Source: Cryptomeria japonica
Lineage: Eukaryota; Streptophyta; Pinopsida; Cupressales; Cupressaceae
Direction of reading: 5' to 3'
Length of the DNA: 60,000 nt
NCBI RefSeq assembly: GCF_030272615.1
Contig: NC_081405.1
Coordinates: 470,820,008 to 470,880,007, forward strand
The notes below the pieces were generated by a model, which worked only from the letters and a program-made list of their open reading frames with translations, had not been told where the DNA came from and did no database searches. The position numbers and the translations under genes were made by a program. How positions within the stretch are numbered: the first letter of the stretch is position 1; each line of letters opens with the position of its first letter. Below, piece by piece: positions 23,291 through 35,357 of the stretch.

Positions 23291-23412
23291 TGTAATAACC
23301 CACTTAACTTAATCCAAAAACTCAATTGATTTTTTTTTTTTAATATACAAAAATATTGATTTCTTATTCTTACTTATTCTTATTTATTTTTATTCAATCA
23401 CATACTCAGGTA

Positions 23413-23626
23413 CATCTGTCCAATGAGACAGGCATCCATCCAACTGGGATGGGCATCTAACCATACAGGTTAGGCATCTATCCATACAGGACTAGGCATC
23501 TAACCATATGGGTTAGGCATCTAACCATACGGGTTAGGCATCTGTCCATATGGGACAAGAGGTTTCATCTATCCAATCAAGGATAGGCATCTACCCAAAT
23601 GGGGTAGGCATCTATTCATAAGAATA
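23413..23626. repeat. Array of ten covarying short hairpins in long LTR D1
   Basis: Ten units of about 21 bases are separated by GGCATC. Each unit is a stem of 5 bases, a loop of 4-6 and the complementary 5 bases. Stem pairs in order are TGTC/GACA, CATCC/GGATG, TAACC/GGTTA, TATCC/GGACTA (imperfect), TAACC/GGTTA, TAACC/GGTTA, TGTCC/GGACA, TATCC/GGATA, TACCC/GGGTA and TATTC/GAATA. Six different stems occur, and eight of the ten units pair perfectly over 5 bases. Spacers and loops (mostly ATACG or ATATG) are more constant than stems. The array lies 120-340 bases from the LTR end. Confidence 0.85.
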
Positions 23627-23635
23627 GGATATACT

Positions 23636-24300
23636 CTGGCCAGAGACTTTAGACTCATTGGGACCATCTAGGTCCTGAGCCACTCTCTAAAGACTACACT
23701 CCCCTACTAGGAGTGCACCAAGGTTGCCGTCCTTAGGAGTATTAAAATAATTACATAAACAAGCTTGAGTTCTACCTCAGAACTCAGCCTAAAGCCTCGG
23801 GAAGTCAAGCGAATCCATACGGGATTCCTTCTGAGTATGCATTGAATTAATTTTAACCTTCCAATTATTATTTACACCATTTTATTAAAAGACCAAGGAG
23901 CTTCAAGAACCAACTACTCACCCATAACCAATCCTAATCCCCATCCTCAAACGCCTGAGTACAAGGGACAACTTCATCCCTAGACTGCCTACATACCCGT
24001 TTCGGCACGGGATCAAGGCGTAAAGTATGTAGTTTTGGTTTCTAACTATGGTTTAATGTAAATTGTTTGGTGGGTACGCAACCCTTTCTAGGGTCAATGT
24101 CCCAAACAATTTCTCTATAGTTGCTACCCATGATGGTAGCTCTATATCAAAAAAGCTCAAGGTGGCCTCATGCTTGTGGCCTAAAACAACTAGGTCCTAT
24201 TTCCTATTAAATACGTCACCCTTAATCCGTTATCATACTTTGAAAAATCATCAAGATAGATAAATTTCAAATTATCATACACCACCAAACCCTAATGGGG
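23636..24300. other. Conserved block next to the hairpin array of long LTR D1
   Basis: About 660 bases are clearly better conserved with D2 (55560-56262, reverse complement) than the rest of the LTR. They include a stem CACTCCCCTACTAGGAGTG (23698-23716), a segment with GTTTCGGCACGGGATCAAGG (24000-24019) and the segment around 24100-24200. A short frame (24063-24260) has a counterpart in D2, but base changes are not confined to third positions, so I do not call a gene. It is possibly a structured leader or promoter part of the LTR. Confidence 0.5.
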
Positions 24301-26948
24301 TTTTCTAAGGTTTAACTGAGCGAATGTAAATTCATTTTAAAAATTATCTTTTTAGATTATCGATCCAAGGGGGATTACCCGCCCCTTGAATTTTTTTAAC
24401 TTCCATATGAGCCTTATTTCTCCCTGACAATTTATAGGGATGATTCCATAGACATCGCTATTGCAACTTTATTAGGCATTAAGTGCAGTAGTTCAACATG
24501 ACAGGATTACCCATAAGCATGACCCAGAGGCACCATAGATACCGAACGCTGCTAAGGTTTTGGTTTCGTATCCTCTTGTTTAGTTTTCTAACTAGGAATC
24601 TAATTTTGAATTCACAAATCTTTTGTAAAGCAATATACTAATACAATCATGAAAATAAAACTATAATATACAAGGAATTTTTACTTGAAAACTTGTAAAA
24701 TTATATCTAATGAAAAAGATTGAAATACTAAATTTCTTAAGAAAATCCAATGCCTAGGTGGAAGGCCTTAGAAATGAATTTTAACACTTACTGGATTGAA
24801 CGAAAACCTTAATATTAATGAGCTTGAAAGTAACTGCATTATTGATAACCAACTAATTCTTCCACGTGAAGCAACATGAATTCTATCTTTAAGTATTTTC
24901 TACAAATGATAACCTTACTTTAAATATGAATCTTATTTCTTGAAAGGTACTAATTTGCTTAAAGAAAAATAAATTATCTAATAATAATACTTTGGAAATG
25001 AATTTAATATTCACTTGTTTGAAGAAAAAAAGAAAAGAACTATTAACAATAATTGTTCGAAAATAAGATTAGAAGAGAGTTTAATACTTCCTAATCAACT
25101 AAAATAAAGAACCTAAGCAATTTGAATCAATCTTCCTCTAGTTGCTTTACAACCAATGTCAATTCCTTGCAAGATTACAAGAGATAACTAACTATTTCTT
25201 CCACTTGAAGTAAAGCTAACTTTATCCTTAGATATTTCCTACATATAACAACCTCTTCAATTCCAAATTCTTAGAAGTGAGCTAATGCTTGCTCCTAAAA
25301 TGTACTTCGATTAAAATTTATTATATTTCTCTCCAAGTGATCATGGGGTGGTTTTCTTGAAAACTCATTTGCTGAATAATGATAGAACCCAATAATCTTA
25401 GAACAACGAATCCTAACTTTGTTTAGCTTCGAAGGTAAGTTTCATTAGATAATTTATAAATTAGAGATAAGTACTAAATTTGAGGCCTGCAAAGTAAGTC
25501 GGGTTTAATAATCTCACGTAAAAGATTTCAACCTTTGACACACCCATTTACTAAACTATTTTGGTTTTCAAATAAAATTTCCTTACACCTTGATTAATAC
25601 TACTATTCTTCCAAAATAGATTATACCCTTTAGATTGTATGAAAATCATTTCAAAACTTAAATGTTAATCAAATATATCTATACTAATTACTTGCAATAT
25701 AAAAGTAACTTCTCCTTTACTAGCCCTATGTTTCTTTATAGCAAGAAGGTAAATGTTTTTAACCATTAATAGAAATGACCATCCTCTATGCTTTGAAATA
25801 TAACAAAGAGACGAATCAAATATTCGACTTCTTGGATTGAAGGAAATTCATATTGATCGAAATACATGAAGAGTGCTATGAATCTAAGCACATTTACATA
25901 GTAGGTAAATTATTTTATTCCATAATACTTGTACAAATTTAAACATACAAAGGGGTAGTTTCGAAATGAAGAAATTAAATATTTGAAATGTATTGAATGT
26001 TTTGGAGAAATCCATTTACTACTAGGTTCCATTTGAGACTAACTAATAAGGGAGAATCCAATACTTGGAATAATTTCAATGGTGCAAAACTTCCCAAGAT
26101 GCATCAGAGCAATGTCAATTCCCTTTCTTTTGTTTTTCTTAAGTCAACTATTTTATTTAATAAGGAGATTTAACCGTTTTATCTACATCCTAAGAAGGAT
26201 TAATTCATTATAATAAATCTCTTAATGTTCAATTATCTATTTGACCATTTCCTTATGCAATATTTATCCTTTAAAACCCCCAAAGGCTCTTTTCCCATCT
26301 TTGAGGGAGATAGTGAGATCTTTATAGATAAAGTATTTATTAAAAGGAAGGTCCAAATTTACAGCGTAAATTTCCATATCAAACTCTTTTATCATGAGTT
26401 ACATTTGTTGTCCTCCTCCCTAGGAAATTTATTACCACTTTAATTTTTTTCTTTAATACTATATTTTACACTTAAGAATAAATCCTTAGATTCTAAATAA
26501 ATTGAACCAATTTTTAACTATTAAAATTATTTGTAATGCTTAACTATAAATCAATTCAACCAATATGAATACTTTTTAATTTTCAAATGTGCAAATTAAT
26601 CCCAATGATACAAATAAATCTTTGCTAACAACTTAAATATAAATACATTTCTACTAAATAATCTTAAAAAGATATGATTATTTCCTTTACCTTTAATAAA
26701 ATAATTTTAATTATTACTAATAAATTTTAGTTATCTTCAATTAATAAAATACTTTTTTTTTTATTAAATAACTCAAATAAATAAATAAAATTATTTCATA
26801 ACACTCGAAAAAATAAACTTTCTCTTAATATAGTATGAGAGGATACTAAAAAGAATTCTTTAAAACAGGAAACATCAAAAACTTTTTCTTTTAACCCATG
26901 GAAAAATAAAGATATAATATTATATTGAACAATCATAAAAGAAAGGTA

Positions 26949-26953
<5 letters not shown>

Positions 26954-27013
<60 letters not shown>

Positions 27014-27050
27014 GATATTGGGGTTTATTATTATTATTATTATTATTATT
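26954..27050. repeat. Microsatellites (TA)n and (TTA)n
   Basis: (TA) runs at 26954-27011 and (TTA) at 27024-27050, in long LTR D1. Frames across them are artefacts. Confidence 0.95.
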
Positions 27051-27059
27051 TTTCCTATT

Positions 27060-27436
27060 TTTATTAGATAAAATTTCTTGTTTACAAAGATATTGTATAC
27101 AGGGATGGGTAATCCAGAGATAATAGACAAAGGTAGATGAGTATTCCAGAGATAAATAGACAAAGATATTTGTACACAAAGGGCTTAATTTCACAAATCA
27201 TAATTTTGAGAGGTAAAGATTTCACAGAGAGGTAGAACTCACAGATTTTATTTTGAGAAATGAAGATTTTCACATAGAGAGTTTTTCACTAATTTCACTT
27301 TGAGAAATTAAAAAAGAGAGATAGATTTTACAGATTTCACTCTGGAAATTAAAAAATTTCAAAAATTTCACAAAGAGATAGCTTTTCACAAATTATACTT
27401 TTCGAAGACAAATTTTCCAGAGAAATAAACACAGAG

Positions 27437-27481
<45 letters not shown>

Positions 27482-27960
27482 CTTCTATTTAATTCATTTT
27501 GTTTAAATGCGGAGTTTAAATAAATCTGAGAGGTAATTTAATAGACGAGAATAATATGCCGAGAGTCAAGCAAACATATGGAGTAAATTATTCTGGGAGG
27601 AGAATAAACACATGAATAAAAATTATTCAGAGAAATGAAAAGCACAGAGAAATAATTTATCCTGAGACTAAATATTTCTCAGAAAAATCCATTTGAGATA
27701 AAGAGATAAAGTTTTCATAATGAGAAAATATTTCTCAAACAAATAGTTCACAGGATGCATTTGAAATAAAGAGGTAAAGTTTCATAAAGAGGAAAATTTC
27801 CTAGAGAAATAAATTGTACAAAATATTTGGGCTAAATTAATATTTTGAGGTAAAGTTTTCACCCAGAGAAAGATTTCTCAGAAGATAAATTATACAATGC
27901 ATATTTTGAGGAAAGATTTCACACAGGGAAAAGGCACATGATTTTTTTCCCTTTTTATCT
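27060..27960. repeat. Diffuse repeats of CACAGAGA / TTTCACAGAG type in long LTR D1
   Basis: Short degenerate repeats with GAGAAAT, CACAGAGA and TTTTCACA recur every 30-50 bases, with an (AT) run at 27441-27479. The region corresponds in position to the tandem array at 52237-53190 of D2, but the two copies have diverged in repeat layout. No gene is seen. Confidence 0.6.
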
Positions 27961-28589
27961 TGATTTATTTTTAATAAAACAAAGGTATTTACTTATATTA
28001 TTTTATTCCTAAAAGTTAGATCATTTATTTTCTCTTTGAAAAAGATTTAAATGAGATTTGCATATTTAAAAAAAAATCTAATATCAAATATTTTCCTACA
28101 TGGAAACTAAATAGGATAGGAAAAAGGATTTCTCTTATTATTCTATCGAAATAATTGAGAGAGAACTTTTTTAAAAAAGGAAGATTTAAAATAATAAATA
28201 AATAAATAAAACTAAAAGAGATTAAAAAGAGATTTCTTTTGAAGATTACAAGATTCATACATGCAACAAGTGAATGGAAAAGGGGGAACCTGGATTGGAC
28301 GAAGAACTTGTTGTAGGAATCGACTCCAATCTCTCAGCTAATCTTTTTCAACACTTCCTTGTGGCTTGATAGAATCTCCTCTGAGAGACTTTAAAAATCC
28401 TATCTTCTACCTTACAAAGTGTTCACAAAATCCTACTACTAACATGAAGAATTCCATAATACTTTTCATCCAAAAACCATGAACTACTATTTTGAAAATT
28501 GAAATCCATTATATAGAAAGGGAGTCATTTTCCCACTACTAAAGGAATTAATTGATTCACATATTTTTTTTTTTCCATCTAAAAGTGGG

Positions 28590-31500
28590 TGTAATGCCCC
28601 GCCAGGAAACCCGGAAGGGATTAAGCCATAACACAAGAATAGAGTGCAAATTTTTTTTTAAAAGTTACACCGCATTAAGATACAACATGATATCAAAGAT
28701 TCAGATTACATAGCAGAAGACATCAACTAACACCTAAAGAGTTTCCCAACAAGATTACTTAAATATCACAATTCACTAACTCACACAATTAATCCAATAA
28801 GCTGAATATCTTAATAACGAGATAATTCTTAAACAGGATAATTTCTTTCAAAAGATGGAAATATAAAACACAAGCAATGACACATCCATTAAGATCTATT
28901 CATAATCTTCATTCAAACTTCCATTTAAAACTACAAGCCATACATTTAATATTCTAACACACTAGAATTTCATCATAAACATAAGAGATCTATTCAAGCA
29001 TACTTCAATTCCTTAACAACAATGGAATAGATTCCATTACTCTAAGTTACATTCTTTCATATTCCAACTTATTTCATTTTAAAAGACAATTACCTACATG
29101 CATCTATGATAAATCTCATCTAAACCACTTATGCATTTGATCAACATGGCATACAAGAAAGAACTGCATATAAGCATTTAAAGCTAATTCCATTTATCCA
29201 CTTAACCATTCTAACATAAGCTAATCATACATGATAAAGCTGAATAAAGGAAACATAAGAGAATACATCACATAACACCATAATGATCTCGGAGTTCACC
29301 CCTAAAGGGCTACATCTCCGGGTCTGCTCAACTGCAAGACCCCTCTGAAATTAATAAAGTTAAGAATACAAGAGGTTACACCATTACAATTCGGCCATCA
29401 AGGTGAAACATAAACAATATACAAGCGACTGCATCGGTCAGTTAATACATAAACGATCCCTGAAAAGAACAGGATCCAGCTGAACATAATCAAAGCTAAT
29501 ATAAAGGTCCAGAAGAGCATCCATAAAACTGAGCCATCACCATGCAAGGTCTAACATGAAACCAAAACTCACAAGGGCAGAGACAAAGGATGACCCACAA
29601 AGGCACTCTAAACAGGACAAAACAACAACACGCTAGCGAACGTAGGGACAAGTGTCATCACACGACCTGGTATGGTTACCATGGCAAGTCTTCATAGGTC
29701 CCGGCCCCATACATTGGGTTACCCTAGCAACCTAATCCGAGCTTCCGGCCCATCCAAGCCTCATGTGGACCCACACATCCTCTTGTGAAGACAAGGATGG
29801 TGGTTTGCCATTTCAGACCTTCTCACAGCATGTCGAGTCTATGGTAGCACTCGTCCCATGTGTGAGGCACAATTATCTTACTTAGAGATTACATTCTAAT
29901 CTACTAAAAGGTTATCACTTATTAGACTCACTTTCGACGGGTTACCCAGCAGCCACTTTGGGCGCAGCCCCCAATCGAAAGCCACTTTCCCATACGACAC
30001 TAGACTATACTCAGACGAACTCAAAACCAAGGAATACACATGGTCAGACGAACGGAGTTCAAGAAGGGAGAAACAAACATCAGGTCTAACATGACTCACA
30101 AATGGTACACTTACAGACGGTACTCTAACTAGAGACCTGACCAACAACGGTCAACCACAAATCATCATTCGACTCACACAAAGAGGATATAACCAAATAC
30201 GACACTACCACAAATGACAGTCAACTCGGAATCGAGGACTGAAACAGGTACCCCAAGTCAATCCATACGACAGGGACCTATCAAACAAAGCACTCTTGCC
30301 AATTCATAATTAAAAGCGAATACAGAAATTAAACTCGCATAGGCAATAATCAGAAACGACAATATCTTCTCAAATTGATTTAAACATTAAAATCGATCAA
30401 GTTTTCTACATGATCTAAAACAGATTACAGTTATCTACCTCATCTAGGAATAGGTTGTTCTTGTTTTTCTAACTCTCTAAGGTTTAAAGCATCGAACAGA
30501 CATATAAAGTCATAATGAGTTTTTAAACCAATTCATATTAATTAAACTCAGACAACCATTAAGCAATTAAATAAGATATTAAATCTCCAATCAAAACGTC
30601 ATTAACATACTGGTCCAAAACCGACCTCTACAATTTCATATTTTCAAGCCCAGATGCATTATACGGATCACGGAAATATAATTATAAAAAGAGAGTCTAA
30701 AAGGAGATAATCATTTCCAAAAGCATATCGTTTAATTTCAAATACCCAACGATAAATATTTCACTACTTCTCAATTACTCAAATGTTATGTTCTAAGATA
30801 ATATTAACATCATCAATTAGTAATTACATCGTATTTCAATGATTTTCCAATAACATACTATTCTCTATTATTTTTTTAAACAATACTACCTCAATTAGCC
30901 AAGTGCTCTATTCAGCTAGAAGGTGAGGTCTAGATTTATTAATCCAAGATCAATCAAAATATAATCAATGATATTCAGTTGCGAAGTTAACAGTTTTAGA
31001 ACTTAATCAGGAAGGGAGCATAAGTCATGAAATGAGATTGAATAATTAATCCACCTATAAATTCCATTATAAAATTAATCAATATCCAATCAACTTTTAT
31101 CAAGATTAATGCCACCATAATCCTAATTAAGAAACTAAATAAAACTTAGTCATTAACATAATATTCACAATTATTATATGCATTTTTTTTTGAATACTTA
31201 AAAAAAAATACATAAAAAAAAAAACACATCTTAAAAACTAATTTTAAAAAGAACATTTTAAAAGGTGCTAGGGCGGGACCCACCTCCCATCGGGAGTGGC
31301 TGGGAGCCCAAACCCTAGCCGCAGGCGGGGTAAGCGCACAGGCGGCGCCACGGTGGTGCTCGCAGGTGCCGCGGCGCCCTGCGGCCACCGCCGTGAGCCG
31401 CAGCCGCTATGTGCAGCGAGCAAGAGAAAGGAAAACGCGAGGGGGAGGGGAGGAGGAGCGGGTGGAGCTCCGCTCCCCGCCCTCCAAACCCCAAACGAAA

Positions 31501-32982
31501 ACGTTTAAAAAAACAACAACGAACGCACAGTTCGGTATGAAAAAAAAAAAAAATGTTTTCATTTTCCTTTTAAACACAGTTCGAACTTCTAAAAACAAAC
31601 GCCCACTACAAAGATTGATAATGAATTCGATTTACTATAATTTCGGTTTCAACAAACTGAGTTTGGTGTCATATTTTTGATGATATACATTCATCCCAAA
31701 TACCAACGGGTTTCAACACCCAAACAGCTGTGAGGAATAACACACCTCCATTAAATCTATTGATTTTTATTAACAAAACCAGGCATGGCAAAGAGGATCA
31801 TATTAACACAATGATACAGCCATAAAATCTTCATGAAGAACACAACTAAAGCATGGATTTAAACCCACAAATCCAATTTAAAACTGAAAGCAATCAAAGA
31901 TTGGATTTTGGCAACAAGCAACCATTTTCATAACAACAAGGAAGAACAATTTGGGTAAACCCTACCTTCATACGCAATCCTGGAATAGCTGAAGGAGAGC
32001 CCACCTGTCAGATCCAGCATAACTTTCTTCCTCCCCAAAACCCCCAATTTTATCCAAAATTATTTTCCAACCAAAATTCTCCCAAAAATGTCCCTCCCCA
32101 AAATTTCCCCAAATTTTGGGTTATATGGAAGAGTTGACCAAAAAATTCCATTTTTGGAATTAAAATTTTTATTTACAAATAATTCACAAAATTAATCCTT
32201 TCTAACTATCACAACAAATTAACTTGCTTTTCAATTCAAAATCGATTTCCTCATTTAATACAATTTAACCTTTCAAATTTCAAAAGCCAACAGAATACTA
32301 TTAAATCTATTGTGATAAAATATAAAACTTTCTTTTCAACAGCATATATAAAATGCATTTAATATTCAAAATCAGTCATTTAATCGAACTCACTCCCAAT
32401 TTAAAATGAGCAATCCAATATCAACGAAAATCGCATAACGGAAACCAGATTAATTTAGTCCATTAATCTCTAATGCACAAATACATATCTAATCAAGATA
32501 ATTACTAAGGACTAATTAATCAATTTATCCAAACACACCAAGCATGCAAACCGAGAAGGTCAACCAAACAGTCAACTCGCAAACCCAAACAAAAAAGGAA
32601 CACCGACGACGACTGACGATGCTCACTTGAGCACGACGAAGGTCAACTAGGGTCCTATGACCACCTAATCCAACTCTAAGGATAAAAGAGGTACACTCAA
32701 ACCTGCAAATCCAGGTGAAGATGAACCTCGCACTCATGCGGCGTTGTACCTGAAATATCCTGCAACCAAGAGTCATACATGCATACATATATAAAATTTA
32801 ATGAAAGCGTTAGCCCGATATTAATACCACGAAATAGGAAAACTAAACAACTTGCATACAACTAGTGTGAAACCACATCAATAGCTATGCGTTAAATCAA
32901 ACATCTGACTTTAACATTATATTAAGATAAACTAGTCAAGATTAAACCAAGGTTAGAAATAGATTAGGGCAGAGGTACTACA
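28590..32982 (-). mobile_element. Long LTR B, solo LTR (4.4 kb) with perfect target duplication
   Basis: On the plus strand it reads TGTAATGCCCCGCC ... GGTACTACA, 4,393 bases, flanked by GTGGG at 28585-28589 and 32983-32987. On both sides D1 sequence resumes, collinear with D2. It is the inverted relative of A (1-3834) and a closer relative of A than of C. No gag or pol and no internal duplication of the ends is present, so it is a solo LTR from recombination. Content in order: an AT-rich part, a conserved block at 29280-30000, a GC-rich patch, then AT-rich sequence at 31700-32600. Confidence 0.9.
31262..31503. other. GC-rich patch inside long LTR B
   Basis: About 240 bases are GC- and CpG-rich, the counterpart of 1083-1366 in A. 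The outer part (GGAGCTCCGCTCCCCGCCCT) is well matched while the core differs strongly, so the patch evolves fast or carries its own short repeats. A possible promoter or CpG-rich regulatory part of the LTR. Confidence 0.55.
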
Positions 32983-33401
32983 GTGGGGGTTACATGCATA
33001 TTAAATTTTGAATTTGAAACTATTTCATGCAAGACATATTCCTTACAACTTGTCATAGTGGCGGTTACATTTGACCATGAATTCAAAATTCAAATTTGAA
33101 TTCTCCTCCAAAAATGCATTTTGTAACTCCTTTGTCATAAAAATGCCATGAATAGAATTATTCTTGTCATAGAATAATTTTGTAACTCCCATGTCATATA
33201 TTTGCTAAATATAATATTTATTCTTTAATATTTTAAATTTTGAATTTCTTTTCTAAAATCTTCTTATTTCTCCTACACCATGTGCTCAATTAGGATATTG
33301 AGAAAATAAGCAATTTTCAAATAAATTATTCCTTTTTATTTAAAAACTTCAACCTCATTTCAATTTAGCTTTTCTTTCTAACATTACTCATAAAATTAAT
33401 A

Positions 33402-33406
33402 TTATA

Positions 33407-33437
<31 letters not shown>

Positions 33438-33439
33438 TA
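33402..33439. repeat. (AAT)n microsatellite near the D1 end
   Basis: A trinucleotide run about 40 bases from the LTR end. The D2 copy has a (ATT)n run at the same place (51135-51193), so the repeat belongs to the family. Confidence 0.9.
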
Positions 33440-33481
33440 GCAAGTCATAACAAGGTCCAAAAAGAGGGTTATGATAGGTTC

Positions 33482-34266
33482 GGTGATGTTTTTCATGTTA
33501 TGCGGTATTTTCGGTGGTGTAGCATGGTGCAGATGATCTTGGCAAGAAATCTGGTGTTGCATGTTCCAAGATTTTATTTGGGTCCATGCTATGTTGTCTA
33601 TGACATTGTATTGGTTCGGTGGTTGATTTATGTATCATGTGATGAAATTTTTTAATTAGGTATTGAGGGTTGAGTCGACCGTGTAGTCAAGGTTGATGAT
33701 TTGTATAAATAGGTGTTATATTCATGTAATTAGGGTATGGTGGTTGTGTCTGCATTATCAGGGAGTGGTGTATGTGTGAATAAGAGAATTCATCTTTTGG
33801 TGTGGATTATTGAGCAAAGAGTGTTGCAGGGCAGACAAATGTGCCTAACTGGAACTGTCATCAGGCATTAGAAGATTCTATACTTTTAGTTCATCTAAAC
33901 CAGATTGTTGTTCGAATGTTATTGTAAGGTAGTGAACCTTCCTTGAGGTTTGTAGCCTTATGGGTCATTATATTTTGAGTAGTGAGCTCTAGGCAGTGTG
34001 CCTGAATGCATGTGCATTCCCATTGTAATATTTATACATACTACTATAGAGTATCATATTATTGTGGGTAGGTTCCCACTGTGGTTTTCGATTAACCGGA
34101 TTTGCCAAGTCAAAATATTGGTGTTATGTGTGTTGTTGTTATTATGTTCATCCTTGTTCTTGCTACAATTGATCAGATTAGAGAGTTGAGCTTAAATTGT
34201 TTAATCTGGTGATAACTAATTCACCCCCCTCCCCCTCTCATTTTTCCTTCATTGTTGTTGCCAACA
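33482..34266 (+). repeat. Copia-1 3' LTR, second segment
   Basis: This continues the LTR broken at 23290. It ends with the C-tract AATTCACCCCCCTCCCCCTC (34219-34238) and TTGCCAACA at 34266. It is followed by CAAAC (34267-34271), the candidate target duplication whose partner is before the window. Confidence 0.86.
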
Positions 34267-34271
34267 CAAAC

Positions 34272-35340
34272 AAAGTGTTCCTTTTCTTTTACCTAAAATC
34301 ATCTCTAGGCTATTCTATATAAATTTACACTTCCAAATCTCCATGAAAAAAAACAATTTTAACATCCATTTGCTCAATCTCAAAATCATTAGTTGTAGGA
34401 ATAGATAAAAGGGATCTAATAGAGGACAATTTAGTAACAAGAGATAAAATATTACCAAAATCAACTCCCTCTCTCTGGGAGTAGCCCTTAGCTACCAATA
34501 TAGCTTTATACTTTTCCAATGAATCATCTTCTCCAAAACAAATGTAGACCCATTTACAACCAATGACCTTTCTTCATTTGGGAAAATGAATGAGATCCCA
34601 TGTATCACATGATTCTAATGCCATCATCTCCTCTAGCATTGTTTGTTGCAATAATCACAATCATTTTCTAAAATAGCTTCCATATAGGATCTAGGTTCAT
34701 CATCAGTACTTAATTAAGTAAATATACAACAAAAATATGGTGGGTTATACCTATCAATTGGATTTCATTATCTTGTGGATATTATAAGGATAGCAGTATG
34801 GGGATTTTGTTGTTCTTGATATTGCTCAACCTCTTCATGTTCTTCAATTTGATCAATAACTATTTATGAACCCTCATCTTCTTCTTACTCATATTCATCC
34901 TCATGTCCATCTCTCTATTCTTCTCGAGGTGCACTTTCATGCTTAATTTCATAATGTAATCTACTTTCCTTATGTTTTTCTTTTGGTTGTTTAGGATAAA
35001 AATAACACTAAGTTGCCTAAAAATCACATCTCTAGAAAACAAAATTTTCTTGGTTAGTAGATTCCACAACTTATATCATTTTACATTATCACCATATCTA
35101 ATGAAAGTGCACTTTTTAGCTTTTGGATCCAACTTAGCTCATTTTTATTTGGGTGCATGAACATAAGCCTCACAACCAAATACCCTTACATGTGAATCAA
35201 AAGGTTTCTTACCTATCCACACTATATCTCTATGTCCAAACAAGATGAATTTGTAGCAACAATATCAACATAAATCTATAAAAAAAATGGACCAATTGAA
35301 ACTCATACGAAAGCTCAAAAAATCTCCATCCTATCACCCA
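34272..35340 (-). pseudogene. Copia-4 integrase end and RT start (old pseudogene)
   Basis: On the minus strand, from about 35230 down, the integrase C-terminus shows VRVFGCEAYVHAPK, CTFIRYGDNVK and KKILFSRDVIF, with stops and a frameshift. At 34325-34519 an RT start follows (AILVAKGYSQREGVDFGNIL, IEQMDVKIVFFHGDLE). The rest of pol is cut off by Copia-1, whose other side lies before the window. Gag, protease and most of integrase are missing: the integrase end begins within about 130 bases of the primer site, so 2-3 kb were deleted. It belongs to a different copia lineage from Copia-1, -2 and -6, nearer to those with AKGYSQREGVDF. Confidence 0.75.
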
Positions 35341-35357
35341 AGACACAAAAATGGCTA

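Larger units (their letters stand above)
23291..33476 (-). mobile_element. Long LTR D1 (solo LTR, 5.8 kb net), interrupted by long LTR B
   Basis: On the plus strand it reads TGTAATAACCC ... GGGTTATGATA and is flanked by GGTTC on both sides. Removing copy B (28590-32982 plus one GTGGG) leaves about 5,788 bases. Reverse-complement homology to D2 (51102-56597) covers the ends, the hairpin array, the conserved block at 23640-24300 and the segment 32988-33476. No gag or pol sequence and no internal LTR pair is seen, so it fits a solo LTR of a long-LTR family, possibly Ty3/gypsy (inference). 24310-26950 is AT-rich with no feature recognised. 28000-28589 likewise holds no gene. The termini are TG...TA, or TA...CA on the other strand. 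Confidence 0.83.
3835..34266 (+). mobile_element. Copia-1, Sirevirus-like Ty1/copia element, interrupted, 5' end outside the window
   Basis: Visible pieces are 3835-6275, 21516-23290 and 33482-34266. Read together they give, in copia order, the gag end, protease, integrase, RT, RNase H, a cluster of polypurine tracts and a 3' LTR. The RT frame breaks exactly at the Copia-2 insertion and resumes after it. The 3' LTR breaks at long LTR D1 and resumes after it. The 5' LTR, primer site and most of gag lie before the window, beyond long LTR A. The element ends CCAACA at 34266, followed by copia sequence of the opposite strand, so it sits inside Copia-4. The several polypurine tracts before the 3' LTR are a described feature of the Sirevirus lineage. 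Coding capacity is lost. Confidence 0.85.

Noticed and set aside
23413-23626. Could the repeated palindromic units be a CRISPR array?
   Set aside because: The palindromes vary while the spacers are constant, the reverse of CRISPR. The period is 21 bases, there are no cas genes, and the host is a plant LTR.
24063-24260. A 66-codon frame with a counterpart in D2 (55578-55775)
   Set aside because: Both copies are open in part, but changes are not concentrated in third positions and the ends differ. It is more likely conserved non-coding LTR sequence.
34325-34519. Host gene fragment
   Set aside because: The motifs AKGYSQREGVDF and IEQMDVK are copia RT, and the rest of the element is visible to its right.
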